Origin: Stieleria mannarensis
GTDB lineage: Bacteria; Planctomycetota; Planctomycetia; Pirellulales; Pirellulaceae
NCBI RefSeq assembly: GCF_014154935.1
Contig: NZ_JACEHH010000006.1
Location: 124,001-188,000, forward strand
Direction of reading: 5' to 3'
Length of the DNA stretch: 64,000 bases
The notes under the pieces were generated by a model. That model saw nothing but the letters and a program-made list of their open reading frames with translations, did not search any database and was not told the origin of the DNA. This document shows positions 9,301 to 18,268 of the stretch, piece after piece (within the stretch, counting starts at the first letter, position 1; each line of letters begins with the position of its first letter). A program made the translations under genes and the position numbers.

Positions 9301-12300
9301 GGTCTCGATTCGCGGGGCGACGACGGCGTATTGCCCCGGCGCAAGGTAAGGGTTCACCGCGTTCTTGCGATTGAACACGTTGTCCGGTCGCATCCCGCTG
9401 CGATCGTCCGAAACGCACGCCAAGTCGACCGGGGGAAGGTTCGTGAACCAAACGAATCGTTTCAGTTCCACTCTCGCCAAATTGCCGGCTGCAGTATCGG
9501 TGAAGGGATTCAGATCATCGTCCGAAAGCGTGACGTATTCCTTGCGGTCACCCGCCGGCGGTGTGTCGAACCGAATGGACGGTCGAATGTCGGCGGTATG
9601 ACGCTGGAATTCCTCCCAGGTTGTGACATTGGCATCTTGGGCATTGGGCGTCCAATCATCCGACGCCGGATTCCCGTCCATGTCCAGGTAGCTCGGAGAA
9701 TCGATTCCGGCATTCGACAAGTCACGTAGCCGATCAGCATCGAACGTCCAACGTGTGCTCTTGTTCGCAGCCCCCTTGTCCGGATTGCTTCCAGCAGATT
9801 CGCCGATCGCCAATCTCCAAACCGGGCTTCGTCTCGTCCCTGCGCCGACAATCCGTCCCAAGTCGAGCGCATTGTTGGTGTAAAGGTCTCCCGGCAAACT
9901 CGGCTGCGTTTCTCCGCTGCCGACGATCTTCGGGGCGAGAGACTGGAGTTCGACGAAGGCGCTCGCTTGCGGCATGCGGAATTGATCCATGTCGCTGTCC
10001 GAATCGATGGTCGGATCGCTGGTGTCATCGTCTTGCGGGTACTCACCGTCGGCAGTCACCTGAGAGCCGGAGCCTGCGCCACCGGCGGGCGTCTTGATCA
10101 GATTTCGTTTCAATCGTTTGTCGTGCGTCGCAAACGTCTCGGTGATCTGGATCTCAGGGCGTTCCATTCCCCAAACCGTGTTCCTGGCGGCGATGGTCAA
10201 ATCGAAGCCGTTGCTGTCGAACGGATTCCAGTCGTAACGAAGGCGTGTGCATTTCGAGTCGACATCGCGATAGTCGACCGCATTGACCGCCCATTGGGCC
10301 AACCTTCGGGCGACAAAGCGGTTCTTGATGTCGTCCGAAGCGTTCGCGATGTCACCCGGGTAGGGGAAATCCGGGACCAAGACATTGCCGGTGCCCTTGT
10401 TTTCGATCAGCGCGAACATCAGGCAATACAGATGTCTGGCAAGCAATTCCGCCCCATCGGCCATCTTCACGCGAACCGACGGTGTAGTCGCGTCGTTGTC
10501 CAAATCCAGGCGGAGATCCCCCTGGTCCAAGATGCCGTCCCCATCGGTATCAAGACCGTCGAAATCCGCCGGTACCGTCGCGGAAGGACGGTACACCGAA
10601 TTGGGCCCATAGTGAGCGCGCTGGCTGGCTTGATTGGCAAAGGCATCGGCGATCTGAGGAAAGGCGTTTTCCTGAGAGAACCGGTTGTTGGCCAAGTTGG
10701 CTTCTCGAACCACCGTGGGCGTGGACGAACGGATCGCCAGGAATGTGTCGATCTCGCTGGATTCGTCTCCGATGCCTTCGCCCGTGTCGTCTTGCTCGTT
10801 ACCGATCTGACGATTCAAGTTCAACTTGGAACCTTTCCGTAACTCCAACGCCAGCATTCGGTGAATCTGTTCATTGCTGGCGACGCCCGTTCCGAGTTTG
10901 TCGGCCAGAAACTGCACGATTCCGTCTTCGCCCGGCAACTCCGGCGAATCGACACTGCGGCTGTCGGTCACCAACAAGCGTCGCAGTGCTTCGTTGCGAT
11001 TGGCGGCGTCGCGGAGCAATTGGGAAAGACGACCGTTAAGCTCGCCACCGTTCTGGAAATCCACCAACTCGGCAGGCGTGAACGGTTGATCGTCACCGCG
11101 AATCTCCGTGGCACCGAACTCATAAGGCTGGTTGCCGATTTCATCTCCGGCGGCCAACTGATTAAACGTCTGGGTTCCGGTCCGAGGGTCCTTGCGAGTT
11201 TTCATGATCCCCGCCATGTCCACCGGTCGCCCCGCAACCGAATTGGCTTGGTGGTTGAGCGCTCGCCCAGGGAACGGGATCCGCGACAACAGATCCGCCG
11301 CCGGATTGGGCGTGACCGTGAACACTTGCGGCTGGAACCGCGTCCCGGCACCGGGGAAACGAAGGTAATTGGCCAGCGGAGTGTTGGGCGCCGAGTAGGG
11401 ATACGGACTGGCATAGTTGTACGGTTGGCCTCCATACCGCACGTTCAACAGGTTGCCGTAACGCGTCAACAACACTTGATCGATCGAGATCGGAGCGCCG
11501 ACCTGGTTCGTGCGGATCGGTCCCAGAAAGCCACTGCGAAGCGGCAGACGCTCCAGCGCAAAGAGCTGCGAAAAATCGATTTCTGCCGGGCCCAAACCTC
11601 CGCCTCGGCCGAACGAGTCGAGTGCTTGGTTGACGGCAAAATACTCGGCGTCGGTGGTGTAGCTGCCGGGGCCGGTGTCAAAGCGGCGATTGACCAGTTG
11701 GTTGTAACTGCCCGCATAATTGACGTTGATGCGGCCGTCCCAATCTTCGATCAGCGGCGCGATCATCGGTTTCAACACCAAACCGTCCGGCGCGGTGACC
11801 GTAGGCAATCCGAGGTCGACCCAAACACTGTCGGGCAAGCCATCTCCGTCGTTGTCCACATCCCAAGGCCCGTTGATCAGCCACTTTGCCAAATCTTCGA
11901 TCTGGGTGATGATGTTCGGCAAGGGAACCGTCAAATCGATCGGCCGGGTCAAGATCGCCGCCGGGTTCGATCCCGAAAAGGCTGGTGCCCCGTCAAACGG
12001 ATCGCCGTCGTCATCCAAATCACTGACGCCTGCGTTGTAATAAAAATGCGGAAAGTTCAACGGACGGAGCGTCGCGCGACGAATCTGCGTCATCAGCTTT
12101 TCCAGTCGCTGGGCGGCGTTGGGGTCCGTCGGATTCGCCTTGATTTGCGCAAACGTTTGCCCTGCACCCACCGGCTCGGTCGGCAGCCGAATCGGTGCGT
12201 TCATCAGGTAATTGATGATCGACGGTCGGTGAAATGACGGAATGATGTTCTGGCCCAATTGCCGATTCAGTTCCGCAGCATTCGGCCCCGTGTAAATGGG

Positions 12301-13527
12301 AACGAAGGAGGCGGAGTTCGTATCGACTCGGCGGTGATCACTGGGTTGCCAAGCCAGAAAGATGTTTTCCATATCCGCCGCGTCCCAGGCTTCATCAAGC
12401 TGGGGATAGGCGAAATCGGTTCCATTCCCGCCTTGATAGTCCGCACCGGTCAAACGAGAATTCAATGTGAATTCAATGTGTGCCGCAGGCTCGATGACCG
12501 CTCCGTTTCGTGCAAGGCCAGTCACGCCGGCCGGATTCAGGCCGGCTCCGTTGAAGATCTGGCCATTGACGACGAAACGGAATCCATAATCGTCGGTGTT
12601 GGGAAATCCCAATTCGCCGGTGTCGTCTTGACCATTGACCCCATCGTCATCCACCCCGGCACGCCCGGGTTGGCCATCCGGCCCGGGGCTGTACAGCAAT
12701 CGGTTGGGCGAATTCTGGGCGACGACGAACAGCCGCTCCGAGACGCCATCAATCGTGATCACCTCGTCGCCGAACTCGCTCAGGTCGATCACTAAGTTGC
12801 CTGCCATGCTGTATTCGGCGTTGTCGCCGATGGTGACGCCCTGGTCCGGCGTTCCGTTGTCGGTGCCGAAAGACCGCACGATTCGAAACGGTCGGTTTTT
12901 CAGCGGCCCTTCATCAAAGGTCACGATCCGGCCGGTCAGCGCATCGTCCAAATCCATATGCAGTCGGTTGCGGAACGCTGTCGTGACGGGTGTGACATTG
13001 CCCGGTGCAGGCGCGACATTGATCGGTTGGCCCGAAATGTTTGGATTGGGATAATGCCATCGCGCCCAATTGGTGGGAAATTTGAAGAGCGTCGATTGCG
13101 GTTCTTGTTGGCCGTTCAGGGGCAGCAGCAATTGGCCTCGCGCCCGCGGAGGCACGGGCAGGGCGTTGGTTGGTGGACTCGGCTGAGACAAACGATGCGC
13201 CACCCGCATTTCGAGACCGTCGACACCGTAATAGTCTTCCAAAAGACTCGCCCCGAACGCGGCGCTACGATGATCTTCGGTTCCGACCAACAGTTGCAAG
13301 ACCGCGCTTTCGATCGGCGGCGTGGCCGACAATTCCTGCTGGCGTCGTTGCTGGCTGGAAAACGACGATTCCGACATTTGGGAACTGAAGACGACAAAAC
13401 TGATCACCAACACGGTGAACAACGACAGCATCCCCAACACGATCAACAACACAATCCCTCGCCGTGATCGGTTTGGACATCGGGTGGATCGAGAAATTCG
13501 TCGATTCATAGGCTTGTACATTGGCAT
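6349..13527 (-). CDS. Giant GspK-like pseudopilus tip protein (about 2,390 residues)
   Basis: The N-terminus, RRGIVLLIVLGMLSLFTVLV, has a prepilin-like Gly and a hydrophobic helix but no Glu at +5, which is a hallmark of GspK/PilX-type tip subunits. Further on, GKINVNTSP resembles the helix-hairpin motif KINLNTA of GspK. GspK is usually about 330 residues, so this protein is some seven times longer. Repeated Asp/Asn-rich segments (DLDDDGDPFDG, DVDNDGDGLPD, DTDGDGILDQGD) and a GPDGQPGRAGVDDDG loop near residue 282 suggest many calcium sites. The frame is uninterrupted. Candidate starts are ATG at 13527, 13521 and 13509. Placed after the GspI-like and before the GspJ-like gene, as in I-J-K tip complexes. 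Confidence 0.75.
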   Translation of the reverse strand: MPMYKPMNRRISRSTRCPNRSRRGIVLLIVLGMLSLFTVLVISFVVFSSQMSESSFSSQQRRQQELSATPPIESAVLQLLVGTEDHRSAAFGASLLEDYYGVDGLEMRVAHRLSQPSPPTNALPVPPRARGQLLLPLNGQQEPQSTLFKFPTNWARWHYPNPNISGQPINVAPAPGNVTPVTTAFRNRLHMDLDDALTGRIVTFDEGPLKNRPFRIVRSFGTDNGTPDQGVTIGDNAEYSMAGNLVIDLSEFGDEVITIDGVSERLFVVAQNSPNRLLYSPGPDGQPGRAGVDDDGVNGQDDTGELGFPNTDDYGFRFVVNGQIFNGAGLNPAGVTGLARNGAVIEPAAHIEFTLNSRLTGADYQGGNGTDFAYPQLDEAWDAADMENIFLAWQPSDHRRVDTNSASFVPIYTGPNAAELNRQLGQNIIPSFHRPSIINYLMNAPIRLPTEPVGAGQTFAQIKANPTDPNAAQRLEKLMTQIRRATLRPLNFPHFYYNAGVSDLDDDGDPFDGAPAFSGSNPAAILTRPIDLTVPLPNIITQIEDLAKWLINGPWDVDNDGDGLPDSVWVDLGLPTVTAPDGLVLKPMIAPLIEDWDGRINVNYAGSYNQLVNRRFDTGPGSYTTDAEYFAVNQALDSFGRGGGLGPAEIDFSQLFALERLPLRSGFLGPIRTNQVGAPISIDQVLLTRYGNLLNVRYGGQPYNYASPYPYSAPNTPLANYLRFPGAGTRFQPQVFTVTPNPAADLLSRIPFPGRALNHQANSVAGRPVDMAGIMKTRKDPRTGTQTFNQLAAGDEIGNQPYEFGATEIRGDDQPFTPAELVDFQNGGELNGRLSQLLRDAANRNEALRRLLVTDSRSVDSPELPGEDGIVQFLADKLGTGVASNEQIHRMLALELRKGSKLNLNRQIGNEQDDTGEGIGDESSEIDTFLAIRSSTPTVVREANLANNRFSQENAFPQIADAFANQASQRAHYGPNSVYRPSATVPADFDGLDTDGDGILDQGDLRLDLDNDATTPSVRVKMADGAELLARHLYCLMFALIENKGTGNVLVPDFPYPGDIANASDDIKNRFVARRLAQWAVNAVDYRDVDSKCTRLRYDWNPFDSNGFDLTIAARNTVWGMERPEIQITETFATHDKRLKRNLIKTPAGGAGSGSQVTADGEYPQDDDTSDPTIDSDSDMDQFRMPQASAFVELQSLAPKIVGSGETQPSLPGDLYTNNALDLGRIVGAGTRRSPVWRLAIGESAGSNPDKGAANKSTRWTFDADRLRDLSNAGIDSPSYLDMDGNPASDDWTPNAQDANVTTWEEFQRHTADIRPSIRFDTPPAGDRKEYVTLSDDDLNPFTDTAAGNLARVELKRFVWFTNLPPVDLACVSDDRSGMRPDNVFNRKNAVNPYLAPGQYAVVAPRIETYFGQDKGPDPSSMTYQPSFQVLRLRGATTGSRLDYYTLSNDSTPTNANLNPNSPSYSDDVAADGYYEVDDILPLVCQSLFPHQARNTGDAPYAPGSNRAAWQQYYTNFNVAEHVDMGFNISAPLPNENFYIPPTHRIANGAQTTPSGAAPTPYPLVDGYHDYDQEPEPPAGNPPFVIDPLTGSHPDEPLDHRATAPLNINEWWGVGTHQEAATVFVQRLADPTSPWHPIDNPYITVDFMPMDLTTFNGEYDVRERVDRMQGGAVVTDDSVDDKSDWDDTNANQFYPLVRFDTRRKIPDLEKDRGATVFLPINNAPTTLADYERVVVAKRSPLSMTTSILRPTAISVAESTNPNGACWPYDLGAMWQDNGNLTTDATGLRTDYDAERYTGVQFDAQPFCQTLGFVNREYGYPVQSTSPRILADNFGSARFYVGSPNDVLLTTVPWMNREYQSSYGLANVPAVSRTSLLETFGPGTLRHAANQEFERAEPFRHLLGFDVKYSEQRTADTTGRQNLGIIEDAPDEFEDAPEDFTGDRAGFEQIFDYVDVGPVWFDSKRWFDPLKTRFRRDIEFDSGSQVQLYRMFNRAVETLQPPYNYIGLNRTPGKINVNTSPDYIRKGRGFIDPDASNTNPRVVGHEFLDAGEDPANPDQLPAAAVRNEIYSDPYNQQTDGNGFTSAFLNSKLYANGSVYRSFAWGISTPYELDTTYGSPATMGENNLFQQTVDSGFGISFKGFIEARRGFSTTTRGDAFINGTTFYGNPDLDWRYPTRFAGVFGPARAAATPTVQRMMRQPGDPTNVNDPGMPRRTHDMMLMRPHPDFDERTMTAAQRNAVTTGAAEPNNFALDVEAATNGGSVTLPALAPGNPDIVQLEMPLVNSALFERPQAELHKNLRDLDRDAYFRNQNTARLDGVTTHHSNVFQIRLTLGYFVVDPTTGAVGREYVNETGESIRHRANYVVDRTIPVGFLRGKDMGAERMILYSEVEE

Positions 13528-13759
13528 CAAATTTCATCCCGCGATTCCGGGGCCCCGTTGAACGACATGGCTATTCCCATGCCCGCGAAACGGTGCGATC
13601 GCTGTTTGAAAAGAAAAGGCTCTCGACACATTAAGGCCGAAAGGGCTGAATGGGCATTCTTGCTTGGTGAACGAAATGCGATTCGTGCATTTCCATTTGA
13701 ACGGGTGTGCCGGAACATCTTGCCGGCAACTCCATTGAACTAGTCAGGGTGGTGGCACA

Positions 13760-15391
13760 TCAAAGTTGGACCTGGAAGGGTTTCACGCTGACCACATCGG
13801 GCATGATCACGACCACCGTCCCGAAGTCTTGTTTCTTGTATCCCGCCGGATCCGACGCCGACGTATCCATCATGTTGTCGTAATTAAACGCGGGTGCGGT
13901 GCCCCAACTCGGTTGGGAAGGTGCGCCGTAATAAGGCGCCGCGTAGGTGGTGGACGCCGGTGCAAACGGTTGAACTTGAATCGGATGAAACACCCAATCA
14001 GGTCCGCGAACAGCGACCTGGGTTTCGATACAAACGACACCGTTGGGATCCGTGATCACGGTCGGCTGGCCGGTCACATCGGAGACCTGGAACCACGCGA
14101 ATTTCAACGTTTGCGGAACAACCGCCCCCGTAACCGGATCGGTCACGTATTCGCGGCGCATCAGCATCAACCAATCGTTGTCATTGAGGTTTGGTAACAC
14201 ATAACGACTGGTGCGAAATTTAAACTCTCCCCCGCCGCCGCCGACGAATGGTCCGTCAGCCACCGAGACGTAACCCAACTGCTCGCCCGGATAAAGCAAC
14301 TGATCCTCCGGTGGCGGAGGCCCATTAACGATCGTCGGGTCGGTCGCCGTGTAGGGGCCCAATTGATGCGCCAACGCTGGACCGGCACCGGGCACCGTGA
14401 CGACTTGACGGTCTTGCATCGTCACGACCGCGGCATCAAACAGGTTGCTGCCGGGTTTGCTGCGCGACATCAAGACGATCGAACTGAATCGTGAACTGAC
14501 CGTGTTGCGGGTCAGCGAGTGAGCGGCGTTCGCACTGCGTTGAACGAACAACCCCGGACCGAGCGTCCGGTCCTTCGGATTGAACAACGAAAACTCGTCG
14601 CTGCGCAAGGTCAAGGCCCTGGCCCCCGCCGCCGAAAGCAACCCGGAATTCCCATCATGCGGGAGCGCCAGTCTGGTAAACCGAGGCAGGTTCCACATCG
14701 CAGGACTCGGAGCCGATCCCGGAACCGGAATGTAGGAATCGAGCGCATCGGAAGGAGAATATCCGACACAGTGATACCGCGGGTCAAAGCAAGGAAAAAC
14801 GGTGCGATCGTATCCGTTGCGCAGCTGGTTGGGGTTGGTGGCGTTGGTGTCATCACGCAAGTTGTTGGTTGCACACAAAAACCATGGATCGATGCAAAAC
14901 GCATCAGGCATGCGTGCCTGGTTCGTCGGAGCTCCGGTGTCGACGGGATAATTCACGTCGTACTGCGAAAGGTGGCTGCCGAACTCCGCCGTGCTGATGC
15001 TTTTGAAGCGAGCCGCCGGTGGGGCATTGAACGCATTGGTGTTCGTAAAACTGCCGGTCGGTGCGTTGAATTCGCTAAACGAGTTGTTGGCGACGATCAC
15101 TTCGGTGAACGAACCCCGCAACCGCGCCATGTCGGTCGCCACCCGATTGTTGATCTCTTCGATCGCACGGTCGATTTGCAACGCATTGGCCGCGTTGTTG
15201 GTTGCCACGGGCAGTATCGAGGCGACCCCCAGCAAGCCGATGGTCAGCACCGCGATGGCAAACAGCACTTCCATGATGGACAGCCCCTGCCGTTTCATGC
15301 TGATGTGGCGCGGTATCGTGGGACGCATGGTGGGGTGTATTCGATGGACGATTCTTCGACCTCCGTTGAAGGTAAATTCGCGATGTCTCAT
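13760..15391 (-). CDS. GspI/PilV-like prepilin
   Basis: The class III signal KRQGLSIMEVLFAIAVLTIG has Gly before the cleavage site and Glu at +5. The following LLGVASILPVATNNAANALQ is typical of the PilV/GspI group. The 543-residue length far exceeds the usual 120 or so, as with its neighbours. The ATG at 15391 overlaps the upstream stop as ATGA, which points to translational coupling but gives a 35-residue leader. Internal ATGs at 15328 and 15298 would give leaders of more normal length. The C-terminal region is extracytoplasmic, rich in Pro and Asn, and has no catalytic motif that I recognise. Proposed role is a minor pseudopilin. Confidence 0.8.
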   Translation of the reverse strand: MRHREFTFNGGRRIVHRIHPTMRPTIPRHISMKRQGLSIMEVLFAIAVLTIGLLGVASILPVATNNAANALQIDRAIEEINNRVATDMARLRGSFTEVIVANNSFSEFNAPTGSFTNTNAFNAPPAARFKSISTAEFGSHLSQYDVNYPVDTGAPTNQARMPDAFCIDPWFLCATNNLRDDTNATNPNQLRNGYDRTVFPCFDPRYHCVGYSPSDALDSYIPVPGSAPSPAMWNLPRFTRLALPHDGNSGLLSAAGARALTLRSDEFSLFNPKDRTLGPGLFVQRSANAAHSLTRNTVSSRFSSIVLMSRSKPGSNLFDAAVVTMQDRQVVTVPGAGPALAHQLGPYTATDPTIVNGPPPPEDQLLYPGEQLGYVSVADGPFVGGGGGEFKFRTSRYVLPNLNDNDWLMLMRREYVTDPVTGAVVPQTLKFAWFQVSDVTGQPTVITDPNGVVCIETQVAVRGPDWVFHPIQVQPFAPASTTYAAPYYGAPSQPSWGTAPAFNYDNMMDTSASDPAGYKKQDFGTVVVIMPDVVSVKPFQVQL

Positions 15392-16806
15392 TGCACAGCA
15401 CCCCCGGTGGTCAGCCGTCGTGATTGGTGGATGCGGGCGTTGATCACCTGACGTGCGGTCGGATTGGCCCCCAGCCCGTAATACGTACTCAACACGCCGG
15501 CTGGTGGTTGTGTCGCAACCGTCCCCAAGCTGATCGCACCGCTGAGCGGCTGGACGCTGACCCAGGCGCAGTCGGGGTTGGCAAAATTGGGCACCTTCGT
15601 GGGTGTCAGTGCCGCCGGCGGCTGCGGCGTCGCCAGCGGCGGGTCGTTCGCGGTGACCTGATAATCCGTGCCGCCGATCGATTGGGGATAGCGGGCCGCA
15701 TCGTCGATGTTCTCCAGGATCCCATCGACATAGCCGACGTTAAACGAGACGGTTGTCGACGGTGAAAATCGTGTCAGGTCAAATTTTTCGATTACCCCGG
15801 ATTGAACATTCCGCACGTCGTAATGAACCCCGTTGAGCCGTCCGTCGGGAGCGAACATCACAACGACGTCGCTGAGCTCTCGGTCGACCTGCAAGTTCGG
15901 GATTTGATTCCCGGGTGCCGAATCCACGATCGCTTGTGCATTGAACGCGATCGGGGCGGTCGAGGGTCCGGAAATCGAAAGGTCGACCACCGTGCGGCCG
16001 ACCAGATTGACCGGCGCCAGTGGGGCCCGGATCGGATTGACCCGGAACTTGAAGGGATACGGTTGGGTCAGCGACAACGCCATCGGGAATTCCCAATCGC
16101 TCGTTGCGCCGCGCCAGTTTCCCGACACCATGTTGTTTTCTGATGCCACGGTCAAACAGTTGAACGTGATCAACGTCCCATCGGTTCCCGCGGCCAGTAC
16201 CGGTGCCAGTGCCGGGATATTGTTGCTGACCTCTGTGACCGCAGACTCCAAGACAAAGACGTAGCCCGATCCGTTGACGGAGAATCGAACTCCGGGGCGG
16301 ATCAACGCCGAGGCGGCGGAGTTGATTCCCGACGCAAGCGCGTACAGCAACCCGGACGAACTGCGTGGGATGAAGAATTGTGGCTGTCGTGGATACAGCG
16401 GCGAGGTGGTCGGCGGCGTCGGCGAGGTGGTGTGGATGATCGGGTACGCGACCGCACTGTCGACGTCACCGCGGTACTCCATCGGCGACTGCACGTAGTA
16501 GAGTCGCGTCGCGTAGTTCGCGCTAAAGTAATTCAAGTTGGCGGGATTCCCCTCGCCGATGTCCCGTCGTTGGCGGGCGATCACCAAGCCGTAGGGGCGG
16601 CCCGTCCGGATCGCCTGGGTGCGGGCATTGATGAACGCCCCCTTGACCAGCGATGCGCTGCGACTGAGCGACGTCTGTCGCATGCTGTCCTTGAGCGTCG
16701 GCAACGCGATCGCCGTCAGCACGGACGCGATCGTGATGGCGATCAGCAGCTCGACCAGTGTGAAACCACACCTGCGCGTCGGCTGGCGATAGGATCGGAA
16801 GCTCAT
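15388..16806 (-). CDS. GspH/FimT-like prepilin
   Basis: The signal CGFTLVELLIAITIASVLTA with Glu at +5 is followed by IALPTLKDSMRQTSLSRSAS and an ARTQAIRTGRPYGLVIA segment. The latter matches the GspH/FimT family pattern, in which a conserved stretch contains A-R-x-E/Q-A-x-x-R. The longest frame begins at 17088, but that part lies inside the upstream gene. ATG at 16806 starts one base after the upstream TAG and gives a sensible leader of about 13 residues and a protein of 472. Its stop overlaps the next start as ATGA. The length is two to three times the family norm. Confidence 0.8.
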   Translation of the reverse strand: MSFRSYRQPTRRCGFTLVELLIAITIASVLTAIALPTLKDSMRQTSLSRSASLVKGAFINARTQAIRTGRPYGLVIARQRRDIGEGNPANLNYFSANYATRLYYVQSPMEYRGDVDSAVAYPIIHTTSPTPPTTSPLYPRQPQFFIPRSSSGLLYALASGINSAASALIRPGVRFSVNGSGYVFVLESAVTEVSNNIPALAPVLAAGTDGTLITFNCLTVASENNMVSGNWRGATSDWEFPMALSLTQPYPFKFRVNPIRAPLAPVNLVGRTVVDLSISGPSTAPIAFNAQAIVDSAPGNQIPNLQVDRELSDVVVMFAPDGRLNGVHYDVRNVQSGVIEKFDLTRFSPSTTVSFNVGYVDGILENIDDAARYPQSIGGTDYQVTANDPPLATPQPPAALTPTKVPNFANPDCAWVSVQPLSGAISLGTVATQPPAGVLSTYYGLGANPTARQVINARIHQSRRLTTGGAVQ

Positions 16807-16807
16807 G

Positions 16808-18232
16808 CTATAGGTCTCCACCAAGCGAAGTGATATTGTCCCCCGCTGTCTCACGGTCAAAAGTGCCCCCCAATCCGCCGCCTTCGCGAGCGTTGCGAAT
16901 CCCAAGGGCGCCTGAAAGTGTGAAATCGTGCGACGTGTGACCGCCGGAAATCGGTGCCATCGCAACATTGAAAAACGGATCGGGGTAGCGATAGGCCATG
17001 TTGAATCTTGGCGACGGGGTGTCCGTTGCGATACGAACCGCAGACGCACTGTAGAAATCTTTGACGCCCTGCTGAACGCCATCCTCATCGATCCAGAACG
17101 TGCGCCGGATCCCGAACTCCCCGTCCTGACCGGCGCTGATCACGACCGGCGGCAAGTAATACGGATGGTACGCCTGTTGCGGCGCGGGCGGCGTTGAGGC
17201 GAAATTCGCGGCGTCGTAACGGTAATCGCTGAGCAAAAAATCAAATGGATCGGGATCTTGTGGGTACTGTTGCGGCAAACTGCCTCCGCTGGGCACGAAG
17301 TTCCGAATGGCTCGCGAGGACAAACCGGCGGGGTTGCGGATCATCTCGTACGGGTTGCCCCAGGCGTCCAAGATTTCCAGAAACCCGTCGCCGTCGGTGT
17401 CACCGATACTTGTGCTGGGGATCCGGTCAATTGCCTTGCCGCCGAACATCTCGGTCGTCGCCAAAATCAGATACAAGCACTCGGCCGATTCGTTGGTTCG
17501 CGACCAAAAACGATCGGCGGGATCGGCCGGGTCATCCGAAAGCAAGTCGCCGTCGGCGAACTGATTGAATGGAAATTGAAACCCGCTGTTGTACGCCGCC
17601 GCGATTCCATCAACGGCGGGATCCGTGCAAGGATTATTGGCCAGTCTCGCGTCCAAGCTTGCCGCGGAATCCAACCCCACCAACGTTCGCATTCGATTCC
17701 ACTGCGCCGGCGGTTTGATTTGGGCCACGTTCCCTTGCCATCCACCACCCGCGGTCCGGGTGCGGAATTGAAGCGTTGCTGGCGGATACAACAGATCAGC
17801 ACGACACTCCGGAAGCACCATGCGAACCAAATCGCGGCGTGCCATCAGCACCAAACGGCTGCGTTCTTCGGCTTCGAACGACCCCGGGCTTGCGGCCAAA
17901 CTGGTCGACGTGCTGCCCAGTCCACCAACGGCCCCTTGCGGCGTTGTCGCGGTCGTCCCATAGAACAAGGAAACCTTCGACAGCGAAACCTCATTCATCC
18001 GCGTTTGCAACAACTGGCCGATCGTCAGAACATCCGCCTGAGTTCGTTTGATGCGGGCATCGGTGGCTGCAGAGGCAAGCGCATAGGTCAGCATGCCGCC
18101 CAGCGTGACCATGACGGTCATCACCACCAACAACTCCACCAACGTGAAGCCCCGACCACAGCGTTTCGCTGCGTCAGCGTGGTACCGTCTATTTTGAGGA
18201 TGAATCTGCATCACTGATTTACTTTGTTGCAT
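16808..18232 (-). CDS. Prepilin-like protein of the T2SS/T4P block
   Basis: The type IV prepilin signal RGFTLVELLVVMTVMVTLGG (Glu at +5) is followed by MLTYALASAATDARIKRTQADV, an amphipathic helix. Later the protein has DTDGDGFLEILDAWGNPYEMI, a block common in planctomycete and GspG-like proteins, and SAGQDGEFGI near genome 17115-17140, similar to the calcium loop at the end of GspG. About 474 residues from ATG 18232; GTG 18247 and ATG 18211 are alternatives. It lies 36 bases after the GspG-like gene and 1 base before the GspH-like gene. It could be a second major-type pseudopilin; the exact class is uncertain. Confidence 0.8.
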   Translation of the reverse strand: MQQSKSVMQIHPQNRRYHADAAKRCGRGFTLVELLVVMTVMVTLGGMLTYALASAATDARIKRTQADVLTIGQLLQTRMNEVSLSKVSLFYGTTATTPQGAVGGLGSTSTSLAASPGSFEAEERSRLVLMARRDLVRMVLPECRADLLYPPATLQFRTRTAGGGWQGNVAQIKPPAQWNRMRTLVGLDSAASLDARLANNPCTDPAVDGIAAAYNSGFQFPFNQFADGDLLSDDPADPADRFWSRTNESAECLYLILATTEMFGGKAIDRIPSTSIGDTDGDGFLEILDAWGNPYEMIRNPAGLSSRAIRNFVPSGGSLPQQYPQDPDPFDFLLSDYRYDAANFASTPPAPQQAYHPYYLPPVVISAGQDGEFGIRRTFWIDEDGVQQGVKDFYSASAVRIATDTPSPRFNMAYRYPDPFFNVAMAPISGGHTSHDFTLSGALGIRNAREGGGLGGTFDRETAGDNITSLGGDL

Positions 18233-18268
18233 TGAACCCGAACACACTCTTTCACACCGGTCAAATCA

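Noticed and set aside
10861-12237. A 458-codon plus-strand open frame
   Set aside because: Antisense to the giant GspK-like gene, with a shadow-type composition.
6349-13527. That the giant frame is several fused genes or a pseudogene
   Set aside because: The frame has no stop or frameshift over 7 kb, and the GspK features lie at both N-terminal and C-terminal parts. Planctomycetes are known for very large exported proteins.
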